Assembly (NCBI RefSeq): GCF_009755225.1
Contig: NZ_WQKZ01000005.1
Span: 224,315 to 288,314, forward strand
From: Hymenobacter ginkgonis
GTDB lineage: Bacteria > Bacteroidota > Bacteroidia > Cytophagales > Hymenobacteraceae
Length of the DNA: 64,000 nt
Direction of reading: 5' to 3'
Part shown: positions 57,639 through 64,000 of the stretch, one piece after another
How the letters are laid out: each line of letters begins with the position of its first letter
Position numbering within the stretch: the first letter of the stretch is position 1
Notes under the pieces: generated by a model
What the model saw: only the letters and a program-made list of their open reading frames with translations
What the model was told of the DNA's origin: nothing
The model's database searches: none
Position numbers and translations under genes: made by a program

Positions 57639-58340
57639 ATGCCTAATCTGCTGCTTTCCCTCGATACTTCTTCGCCTATTTGCTCGGTTGCGCTGCATGA
57701 GGTGGTGGCTGGCCGCTTGCTTGGCCAAGCTGAATTGCGCCTCGAAAAGTCGCACTCTACTCACCTCACGGTTTTAATTGACCAACTCATCGCTAATGCT
57801 GGCTACGCACTGGCCGACTTAGCGGCCGTGGCCGTCAGCGATGGGCCGGGCTCCTACACGGGGCTGCGCATTGGGGCCGCGGCGGCCAAGGGCTTGTGCT
57901 TCGCCCTCGATATTCCGCTGCTGGCGGTGGGCACGCTTCCCGCGCTGGCGCACCAAGTAGCGGCGCGTACGCCCCGCGCCCAAGACTGGCTCTATTGCCC
58001 GATGCTCGACGCCCGCCGCCAAGAAGTGTACACCGCTCTTTACCAGGCTGATGGCCAGCCGCTGCTAGTGCCCACCAACCTCGTGCTCGACGCCGATAGC
58101 CTGGCCGAACATTTAGCCCACCACTCATTGTTATTCTTTGGGTCGGGCGCGGCTAAATTTCAGCCTTTGGTGGCGACCACTGCGCAAGCCGTTTTCCTGG
58201 CCGATGTGCAGCCTTCGGCCGTTAGCACCGGCGAGTTGGCACTTGGTGCTTATCAGCGCCGAGAGTTTCAGGATGTGGCTTATTACGAGCCCTTTTATTT
58301 GAAAGAAGTTTATACCACTACCCCTAAAAATAACGGTTAA
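57639..58340 (+). CDS. tsaB: tRNA threonylcarbamoyladenosine biosynthesis protein TsaB
   Basis: 233 residues, ASKHA-fold protein of the t6A tRNA modification complex, pairing with TsaD and TsaE to place threonylcarbamoyl on A37 of ANN-reading tRNAs. LLSLDTSSPICSVAL at the N-terminus and VAVSDGPGSYTGLRIGAAA are the family's signatures; LYCPMLDARRQEVYTALY follows. The frame is open upstream to 57552 but the terminator at 57524-57561 overlaps that region, so ATG 57639 is the start. No tsaD or tsaE in the window. Confidence 0.93.
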   Translation: MPNLLLSLDTSSPICSVALHEVVAGRLLGQAELRLEKSHSTHLTVLIDQLIANAGYALADLAAVAVSDGPGSYTGLRIGAAAAKGLCFALDIPLLAVGTLPALAHQVAARTPRAQDWLYCPMLDARRQEVYTALYQADGQPLLVPTNLVLDADSLAEHLAHHSLLFFGSGAAKFQPLVATTAQAVFLADVQPSAVSTGELALGAYQRREFQDVAYYEPFYLKEVYTTTPKNNG

Positions 58341-58427
58341 CAATAGAGTGTTAGTAGGAAATGCCTAGAACTGAAATACTGGGGCGCACACTAATAACTT
58401 TTGACTGCTCAGCAATTACCTCTCGAT

Positions 58428-58958
58428 ATGGAACCTCTCTTTGTCAACCGCGTGGCCGCCTCCGGCCTGGTTACCCTCAACCTAGAGGAATATATCCACC
58501 CCGGCAACCGGGTAGTCTACGATATCAAGGATAACCTTTTTCACGGCCTCATGCTGCGCGAAAAGGACTTCCGCGAGTTCGTGAAGACCCACGACTGGAC
58601 GCAGTACGATGGGCAGAACGTGGCGATTATCTGCTCAGCCGATGCCATTGTGCCCACCTGGGCCTATATGCTACTCGCTAGCAAGCTACAGGGCCATGCC
58701 CACCGCTACGTATTTGGCAACCTCGACGCCCTAGAACAATCCCTGTTCGAAGAAGCCATCACTACTATCAAGCCCGCTGACTACCAAGATGCTAAGCTGG
58801 TAATCAAAGGCTGCGGCGAGAAGCCCGTCCCTACGTTTGCCTACGTGGCTATTATGCAGCGGTTGCTGCCTGTGGCGGCTAGCATTATGTATGGCGAGCC
58901 GTGCAGCACGGTGCCGCTTTATAAAAAGCCTAAAGCGGTAGTGCCTGCCGAAGCGTAG
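58428..58958 (+). CDS. DUF2480 family protein
   Basis: 176 residues. Matches the DUF2480 pattern of Bacteroidota: EPLFVNRVAASGLVTLNLEEY, GNRVVYDIKDNLFHGLMLREKDFR, WTQYDGQNVAIICSADAIVPTWAYMLL, VIKGCGEKPVPTFAYVAIMQRLLPVA and a final YGEPCSTVPLYKK. Soluble and small; no catalytic residues are known. It may be involved in housekeeping, since it is near-universal in the phylum, but that is knowledge of occurrence only. The ATG at 58428 is used over the open frame from 58401. The next feature is a terminator made from the GGGGTAGGG word. Confidence 0.88.
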   Translation: MEPLFVNRVAASGLVTLNLEEYIHPGNRVVYDIKDNLFHGLMLREKDFREFVKTHDWTQYDGQNVAIICSADAIVPTWAYMLLASKLQGHAHRYVFGNLDALEQSLFEEAITTIKPADYQDAKLVIKGCGEKPVPTFAYVAIMQRLLPVAASIMYGEPCSTVPLYKKPKAVVPAEA

Positions 58959-58977
58959 TTTTTGAGCAAGTATTGCG

Positions 58978-59021
58978 AAGCCCTACCCCCTGCTGCACAA
59001 GCGAGGGGGTAGGGCTTTTTT
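58978..59021 (+). terminator. Terminator whose stem is an inverted pair of the GGGGTAGGG word
   Basis: AAGCCCTACCCCCT and AGGGGGTAGGGCTT are exact complements around a 16-base loop, then a T-run. Both arms are copies of the window's dominant 9-mer in opposite orientation. Confidence 0.9.
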
Positions 59022-59067
59022 GCGGAGCAGTGTACGGGTGCGGCCCGCCCGCCCGACCTTTGTTGGT

Positions 59068-60414
59068 GTGCAAGCTCAACCTTACAAAATAAATTTTCGC
59101 ACTGGCGCCTCCATCGTCATTGCCAACATGGTCGGCACGGGTGTTTTCACCAGTCTCGGCTTTCAGGTGCTAGGCATCCAGAGCGGGTTTGCGCTGCTGA
59201 TGCTATGGGCAGTAGGCGGCCTCATTGCCTTGTGTGGCGCCGTGAGCTACGGCGAACTAGCTGCCGCCATGCCCCGCTCGGGTGGCGAGTACCACTACCT
59301 AAGCCAGATTTATCACCCAGCGTTGGGCTTCTTATCTGGTTGGGTATCGGCTACGGTGGGTTTTGCCGCCCCCACAGCTTTGGCTGCCCTGGCGCTGGGC
59401 CAGTATGCCCAAAGCGTATGGCCGGCCCTAGCCACCCCGCTGCTCGCCGGTACTTCTTTCACGGGGGCTACGGCGTTGTCGGTAAGTGTGGTGCTGGTTT
59501 TGGCGCTGGTGCACGGCCGAAGCGCCCGTGCCGGTAGCCGACTGCAAGTAGTTATCACGGCCCTCAAAGTACTCGTGCTGGTAGGGTTCATCGGGGCGGG
59601 TCTGGTAGTAGGGGAGGGGCAACCGTTGCGGTTTGCGCCCGATGCGGCCGGGTGGCAAGCACTACTGAGTCCAGCATTTGCGGTATCGCTGGTGTACGTG
59701 AGCTACGCTTACTCGGGTTGGAACGCGGCCGCCTACCTCACCGGCGAAATTGAGCAACCGCAGCGCAACCTATCGCGCATTTTGCTCACCGGCACCACCA
59801 TCGTACTCCTATTATATGTAGGGCTGAATTACGTTTTTTTGCGCTCTACCCCCCTAGCTGGGCTAAAAGGCCAAGTGGAAGTAGGCTTTATTGCCGCTAA
59901 CTCGCTGTTTGGCCCGGCTTTAGGTCGCCTCACCGGCGCTGTTATTGCGGTACTACTTGTATCCACCATCAGCGCCATGATTTTCGCGGGCCCCCGCATC
60001 GTGCAAACGATGGGGGAGGACTTGCCGGCCCTGCGCTGGCTGGCTGGCCGTAGCACGGCGGGTATCCCGGTGCGGGCTTTGCTGCTGCAAGTGGCTATTA
60101 CCCTAGTATTTATCTTGAAGCCCGATTTTAAAGCTGTACTGGTCTATGCTGGTTTTGTGCTGAACCTCTTCACGTTTCTCACGGTGCTGGGCGTTTTTGT
60201 GCTCCGCTGGCGGCAGCCAAATTTGCCGCGGCCCTACCGCGCCTGGGGTTACCCCCTCACGCCGCTGCTCTTCCTAGCGCTTAGCGCCTGGACGCTCATT
60301 TTCATCATCAAAGACAAGCCTACCGAGTCGCTTTATGGCCTAGCTACTGTACTGAGTGGGTTGCTCGTTTACTTCATAGCCCAAAAAAGTATCCCTACCC
60401 CCAAACCAGAGTAA
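59068..60414 (+). CDS. APC-superfamily amino-acid permease
   Basis: 448 residues, 12 membrane helices. N-terminal signature ASIVIANMVGTGVFTSLGF (the GSGIF-like motif), then SYGELAAAMPRSGGEYHYLSQIYH, YVSYAYSGWNAAAYLTGEIEQPQRNL and PRPYRAWGYPLTPLLFL. Transports an amino acid by exchange or proton symport; substrate not predictable. The GTG at 59068 starts VQAQPYKINF and lies 5 bases after a -7 box (GACCTTTG, 59055-59062), so a leaderless mRNA is likely; the longer frame from 59020 runs upstream of this promoter and into the terminator. Confidence 0.92.
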   Translation: MQAQPYKINFRTGASIVIANMVGTGVFTSLGFQVLGIQSGFALLMLWAVGGLIALCGAVSYGELAAAMPRSGGEYHYLSQIYHPALGFLSGWVSATVGFAAPTALAALALGQYAQSVWPALATPLLAGTSFTGATALSVSVVLVLALVHGRSARAGSRLQVVITALKVLVLVGFIGAGLVVGEGQPLRFAPDAAGWQALLSPAFAVSLVYVSYAYSGWNAAAYLTGEIEQPQRNLSRILLTGTTIVLLLYVGLNYVFLRSTPLAGLKGQVEVGFIAANSLFGPALGRLTGAVIAVLLVSTISAMIFAGPRIVQTMGEDLPALRWLAGRSTAGIPVRALLLQVAITLVFILKPDFKAVLVYAGFVLNLFTFLTVLGVFVLRWRQPNLPRPYRAWGYPLTPLLFLALSAWTLIFIIKDKPTESLYGLATVLSGLLVYFIAQKSIPTPKPE

Positions 60415-60432
60415 GCTGGCGAAGAGCCAATC

Positions 60433-60440
60433 TATCTTTG
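60433..60440 (+). promoter_or_regulatory. -7 promoter box before the lipoprotein gene
   Basis: TATCTTTG, exact TAnnTTTG; the leader to the ATG at 60558 would be about 110 bases, unusually long for this window. Confidence 0.5.
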
Positions 60441-60557
60441 GCCTTCGTCGCTCCTAGCGGCAATGAATTCCTTTATCTCTGCTTAAAACGGCGGTCGGAA
60501 GCTACTATACAAAAAAGCTTCGGGCTAGTATCTCTGAGCCGTTTGTCATTTTCCCCC

Positions 60558-61802
60558 ATGCGTTCCTCCCTATTCCTACTGCCTGCTTTAGCGCTACTGG
60601 CCGCCTGCTCCAGTTCCGATACCGAGCAGCAAACTGCCACTACTACCGAAACCATGGCCGACACGGCCAATAAGGTAGCTGCTACTACCCCAGCATCGCG
60701 CCCCGACAGTGTGACTCCCCGCGTTGCTCGTACAGCGCCAGCCGTTCGCCCCGATACCGCCAGCGTTCAAAATGTAGCGGCCTACCTCGCCGGCTTACCC
60801 CCCCAAGCCGGCACCCCCTTGGCTACTTTAGCTGCTCAGCCCGTGTGGCAAGCGTTTGCGAAGGACCAGGATAAAAGCTGGGCTAAATACCGCCTCACCC
60901 ACACCGACCCCATGAATCGCTGGGCCACCACCGAGCTCGATTCAGTGCGCCAGGCTAGCGCCACGGTTTTCTATCCTTTCAGCGGGCCCGATTTTCTCAA
61001 CGTCTTCACGATGTTTCCTACCGCCAGCACTTACGTGATGTTTGGGCTAGAGCCAGTGGGTAGCGTGCCTGCCCCCGCTACCCTGGCCGACCCGACCCTG
61101 CTGCCAGCTGTGAAGGCCTCGCTTTGGTCGGTGCTGAACTTTAGCTTTTTCCGCACCAACGACATGGCCGTGGAGCTCAAGTCAGTTCACCTCGACGGCG
61201 CCGTGCCGGTCATCATGCTCTTTGCTGCTCGCACCGGCAATCACCTGCAATCGGTGCGCTCCGTGCAACTCGATGCGCAGGGCCAACTTCACGAAGTAAG
61301 CGATACTACCCAGGCTCCCGGCTCTAAAACCATCCCCGGCGCCGAACTAAAGCTGCAAGCCGCCGACGGCACCGAGAAAACTATCTATTACTTCTCAGCT
61401 GACCTCAGCGACTGGAAACTCGGTACTAAATCCGCTCCTCTAAGCTACGTGCGCAGCCTCGGCCCCCTCACTACCTACGTAAAGTCGGCTACCTATCTCA
61501 TGCATAAGAGTTACTTCTCTAAAGTGCGCAACTTGGTTTTGGAGCGTAGCAACTACCTGCTGCAAGACGATAGCGGCATTGCCATGAAGTATTTTCCAAA
61601 AACTAATTGGCAATTTACTTACTACGGCACCTACAAGCGGCCCATCAACCTGTTTGCCAAGCAGTACCAGCCCGAACTAACCACGGCCTACCACGATAGC
61701 TTGCATCATGTACGCCCGCTGCCATTTGGCACCGGTTACAACTGGCGTCAGACTGATAGCAACTTGCTGCTGGCCCGTCGCCGCACGCTCATCAGTAAAT
61801 AG
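60558..61802 (+). CDS. Lipoprotein of unknown function, 414 aa
   Basis: Lipoprotein signal peptide MRSSLFLLPALALLAAC with lipobox LAAC (Cys17), then a Thr/Ala-rich linker. A large domain (about 80-414) contains WQAFAKDQDKSWAKYRLT, FYPFSGPDFLNVFTMFPTA, YVMFGLEPVGSVPAP, NFSFFRTNDMAVELKSVHLD, and TYLMHKSYFSKVRNLVLERS. FYPFSGPDFLN looks like a conserved core motif; no named domain comes to mind. Anchored in a membrane outside the cytoplasm. The ATG at 60558 is used although the frame is open to 60438. It ends before a terminator. Confidence 0.78.
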   Translation: MRSSLFLLPALALLAACSSSDTEQQTATTTETMADTANKVAATTPASRPDSVTPRVARTAPAVRPDTASVQNVAAYLAGLPPQAGTPLATLAAQPVWQAFAKDQDKSWAKYRLTHTDPMNRWATTELDSVRQASATVFYPFSGPDFLNVFTMFPTASTYVMFGLEPVGSVPAPATLADPTLLPAVKASLWSVLNFSFFRTNDMAVELKSVHLDGAVPVIMLFAARTGNHLQSVRSVQLDAQGQLHEVSDTTQAPGSKTIPGAELKLQAADGTEKTIYYFSADLSDWKLGTKSAPLSYVRSLGPLTTYVKSATYLMHKSYFSKVRNLVLERSNYLLQDDSGIAMKYFPKTNWQFTYYGTYKRPINLFAKQYQPELTTAYHDSLHHVRPLPFGTGYNWRQTDSNLLLARRRTLISK

Positions 61803-61885
61803 CTGGCGCAAATAGTATCGGTTACAATTAAGAGGCCTCTGTGGCCACCTCGCTCTAAAAGAAGAGGGTAGGGAAGGAGGGAAAA

Positions 61886-61913
61886 AGGCTGTGATAGAAG
61901 TATCACAGCCTTC
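61886..61913 (+). terminator. Terminator after the 414-aa lipoprotein gene
   Basis: AAGGCTGTGATA and TATCACAGCCTT are exact complements with a GAAG loop. Confidence 0.85.
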
Positions 61914-61945
61914 CTTATTATATACTGTATCAAAGCCGCCCCTTT

Positions 61946-63196
61946 ATGCTAAAGACCGTTTTATCTCTGCTACTGCTTTTAGCAGCCTTGGCTGCGCGTT
62001 CCCAGAACTCCGCATATCCCGATTCGGCGCTTCTCGATAGCCTTTTGCGCACCAACCCCGCGCTCGCGCGCGTCCTGAATCGCTCTGCTACCTACCAACT
62101 GCAAATTATTTACACCCAGATAAACCGCGACGCCCAAAATGTGCCGCACTTCACGCGCCATACTTATCACGTCAATCCTCAGCAGTATTTCAATCCTGCC
62201 AGTCTCGTTAAATTGCCTACTGCGCTGCTAGCCCTAGAAAAAATACATGCCCTACCCCCCATCATTACGAAGAGCACGATAATGTCTACCGGCGTCGCTT
62301 GGCGCTGCCAAACGCCAATTCCCTTCGCTGCCCCCGCCGATTCTGACCGTCAGGCCACCGTGGGCAACTATATCAAGCGGATGCTCCTCGTCAGCGACAA
62401 CCTCGCCTACAATCGCCTCTATGAATTCATTGGCCAGCAGTCCCTCAATCAGCGTTTGCAGCAGCTAGGCTACCCAGGTAGCCGCATCGTGCGCCGCTTT
62501 GCTCCTTGCGACACCGCTGCCAACCGCCACACCAACCCCGTCGCCTTTCATACACTCACCGGAGATACCATCTATAAGCAGTCCGCCCAAACCAACGCCC
62601 GTACGCCCACGCCGCCTTTAGGCCCAGTTTTCGCCGGGCGGGCTTATAAAGTAGGTGACCGCATTATCCATCGCCCCTACGAGTTCACTACTGCCAATAA
62701 CCTGCCCTTGCCCGATATTACTAACTTACTGCAAACGGCGCTTTTCCCTGAATCTATTCCCACTAATAGCCGTCCACAACTTACCCCCGCCGACTATTCT
62801 TTTCTCCGCCAATACCTCCACCTCACGCCCCACAGTAGCCATTTCAGTGCTTATACCCTCACCAAGTACTTTGATGCCTATAAGAAGTACCTTTATTATG
62901 GCCGCCTCCCCGAAGCCCAACCCCAGCCCGGCCTCCGCATCTTCAATATAGTAGGTATGTCGCACGGCTACCTAGCCGACGTCGCCTACTTCGCCGACTC
63001 CCTCCACCAATCCGAATTTCTGCTCAGCGCCGTCCTCTACGTCAATCAAGACGGCATTATCAACGACGCCAACTACGAATACGACACCATCGGCGAGCCC
63101 TTCCTCGCCCAATTAGGCCAGCTTTTCTACCAATACGAAGCCCAGCGCCCCCGCCGATACCGACCTGACCTCACCCTTTTCTTCCAACCCGACTAA
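61946..63196 (+). CDS. Exported class-A-beta-lactamase-like serine hydrolase
   Basis: 416 residues. Signal peptide MLKTVLSLLLLLAALAARSQ. Motifs of the class A serine beta-lactamase/DD-peptidase fold: NPASLVKLPTALLALE with Ser-x-x-Lys (Ser near 92), and VSDNLAYNRLYEFIG with the SDN triad. A clear KTG box is not obvious; the C-terminal half is expanded (NIVGMSHGYLADVAYFADS), so it is more likely a peptidase or esterase than a drug-resistance enzyme. The third codon positions in the second half lean to C far more than the neighbours, giving CCC/CTC/CGCC runs. Last gene before the rRNA-type leader. Confidence 0.83.
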   Translation: MLKTVLSLLLLLAALAARSQNSAYPDSALLDSLLRTNPALARVLNRSATYQLQIIYTQINRDAQNVPHFTRHTYHVNPQQYFNPASLVKLPTALLALEKIHALPPIITKSTIMSTGVAWRCQTPIPFAAPADSDRQATVGNYIKRMLLVSDNLAYNRLYEFIGQQSLNQRLQQLGYPGSRIVRRFAPCDTAANRHTNPVAFHTLTGDTIYKQSAQTNARTPTPPLGPVFAGRAYKVGDRIIHRPYEFTTANNLPLPDITNLLQTALFPESIPTNSRPQLTPADYSFLRQYLHLTPHSSHFSAYTLTKYFDAYKKYLYYGRLPEAQPQPGLRIFNIVGMSHGYLADVAYFADSLHQSEFLLSAVLYVNQDGIINDANYEYDTIGEPFLAQLGQLFYQYEAQRPRRYRPDLTLFFQPD

Positions 63197-63335
63197 CCAC
63201 TCTAACTATTTTTCACTCTACTACCGATCCTTAACTACTTGAAAGCGAACTCTAAATCTATCCCTAAGCTCCCTGCCCCAAGCCCCTAACCAAGAAAAAT
63301 TGCCGACTGACGCTTCAAAAACCCATTGCCCCTAG

Positions 63336-63343
63336 TACTTTTG
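63336..63343 (+). promoter_or_regulatory. rRNA-type promoter P1 (-7 box)
   Basis: TACTTTTG followed by CACTCCCAAAT. No good -33 box is visible at 17-23 bases upstream, so this is the weakest of the five. Confidence 0.5.
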
Positions 63344-63406
63344 CACTCCCAAATCGAACGGACGAGGGCATAGAAAAGAGCATCGGAGTAATAAACTTCA
63401 AACTTT

Positions 63407-63439
63407 TTTGCAAATTCCAAATTCCTCAACGTACCTTTG
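63407..63439 (+). promoter_or_regulatory. rRNA-type promoter P2
   Basis: TTTG ending at 63410 and TACCTTTG at 63432-63439, 21 bases between; followed by CACCCCG. Confidence 0.65.
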
Positions 63440-63512
63440 CACCCCGTTCCAGTAACGGCTTATTGAAAGCGTCGAAGAGAAGGTTGAAAAACCAAATTTT
63501 TTTCGCCTTGAA

Positions 63513-63543
63513 TTTGGAAGGTCAGAAAAAAACGCTACCTTTG
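63513..63543 (+). promoter_or_regulatory. rRNA-type promoter P3
   Basis: TTTG at 63513-63516 and TACCTTTG at 63536-63543, 19 bases between; followed by CACTCCCAAAC. Confidence 0.7.
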
Positions 63544-63685
63544 CACTCCCAAACAAAATGAAGTACGTGAAACATTGATTTCAGTAGCGTAATTCACAAG
63601 CAGTTACACGCCAAACGCTAGTTTAATCGAAGCCAGCATGAATAGCAAAACGGAATGAGAAAGCTTTAAAAAGTCTCCTTTTTAT

Positions 63686-63715
63686 TTTGAAATTCAAAAA
63701 AACTTCTTACCTTTG
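63686..63715 (+). promoter_or_regulatory. rRNA-type promoter P4
   Basis: TTTG ending at 63689 and TACCTTTG at 63708-63715, 18 bases between; followed by CACCGCGCTTCG. Confidence 0.65.
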
Positions 63716-63785
63716 CACCGCGCTTCGAGAGAAAGTCATCGCAAACAAAACAAAGCAAAAATAATAAATTTTTTTTCGCTTAGAA

Positions 63786-63816
63786 TTTGTAAAGTAAAAA
63801 GTTTTTAGTACCTTTG
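63786..63816 (+). promoter_or_regulatory. rRNA-type promoter P5
   Basis: TTTG at 63786-63789 and TACCTTTG at 63809-63816, 19 bases between; followed by CACTCCCAATT. Last before the leader. Confidence 0.7.
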
Positions 63817-64000
63817 CACTCCCAATTAAAACGGGATGTTGCAAATAGCTAAACTGGGCCGCCTACGCAGCCCGCCATGTTGCTTCAATTGGAAGCAATA
63901 AACGTTCTTTGAATGACTGGAAAAGACAAATGGTAAGTATGCTTACGTAAGTAAGCAGAAACGTAACATTAAAATTGAACTCGTTAATACGAGTCGGATT
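63817..64000 (+). other. Probable rRNA operon leader (16S gene expected beyond the window)
   Basis: Non-coding. A hairpin TTGCTTC-AATT-GGAAGCAA is at 63880-63898 and a boxA-like antitermination element GTTCTTTGAA at 63904-63913, both usual in rRNA leaders. A short palindromic run around GCTTACGTAAGTAAGC (63941-63956) could take part in processing. No 16S sequence is reached by base 64000, so the rRNA gene itself is inferred. Confidence 0.7.

Noticed and set aside
61946..63196. Antibiotic-resistance beta-lactamase
   Set aside because: Ser-x-x-Lys and SDN are present, but no clear KTG box and an expanded C-terminal half; a housekeeping serine hydrolase is more likely.
63941..64000. Start of the 16S rRNA gene
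   Set aside because: The usual 5' end of 16S (AGAGTTTGATC) is not reached; only the leader is inside the window.

Overview
ORGANISM. About 64 kb of a GC-rich (roughly 60%) Bacteroidota chromosome, most like Hymenobacter or a close relative in the Cytophagales. Visible reasons: -7 promoter boxes of the Bacteroidota type (TAnnTTTG), weak or absent Shine-Dalgarno sequences, the gliding lipoprotein GldH next to a cysteine-rich RicT/PSP1 protein, type IX secretion (T9SS) C-terminal sorting domains, DUF2723 (GT117-type) and DUF2480 proteins, and lipid A/KDO genes (kdsA, lpxH). Assignment to Hymenobacter is inference from gene content and style. No phage, insertion sequence, CRISPR array or tRNA was seen.

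LAYOUT. 1-7069: kdsA cut by the left edge, a TPMT-like methyltransferase, a coiled-coil membrane protein, an ATP-pyrophosphatase of the diphthine-ammonia ligase family and a GH3/beta-lactamase fusion. 7242-12647: acyl-CoA ligase, a large membrane DUF2723 protein, a tiny T9SS-tagged protein. 12891-18738: birA facing the run rsfS-ftsH-LUD-lpxH-propeller protein. 18939-23760: zinc alcohol dehydrogenase, a T9SS-tagged S8 protease, an M57-like metalloprotease. 23761-24594: a long AT-rich non-coding stretch. 24595-26754: ricT-gldH. 26837-33120: a disulfide reductase, three tandem lipoprotein paralogues, sucD and a CBS/cysteine synthase. 33201-38121: single-domain response regulator, adenine deaminase, a 53-residue lipoprotein, a pair of secreted paralogues, cmk. 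38122-42902: SGNH-like/MBOAT pair, ispH, a macrodomain protein. 43256-47604: small proteins, the rimK neighbourhood (retropepsin-like protease, RimK, AstE-like), an OmpH-like protein. 47748-55380: quinone-reductase-like MDR protein, rhomboid, two disordered acidic proteins, GHL10 glycosidase-like protein, HGSNAT-like acyltransferase, proC. 55460-63196: epimerase-like protein, two Tyr/Gly-rich surface proteins, tsaB, DUF2480, amino-acid permease, lipoprotein, class-A-like serine hydrolase. 63197-64000: non-coding; five tandem promoters and an rRNA-type leader, so an rRNA operon probably starts just right of the window.

MOST UNUSUAL SIGNALS. (1) The 9-mer GGGGTAGGG or its complement occurs about 42 times by my eye count, where about one is expected; it lies in genes, gene ends and once as the two arms of a terminator, as DNA-uptake sequences do in other bacteria. 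(2) A 49-base decayed copy of the 3' end of sucD lies inside the lipoprotein array, recording an old tandem duplication. (3) Two Tyr/Gly-rich protein genes carry the same UUCG-capped hairpin exactly 8 bases before their start codons. (4) gldH and its convergent neighbour end inside one 35-bp-arm palindrome that contains both stop codons. (5) Five promoters in series precede the presumed rRNA operon.
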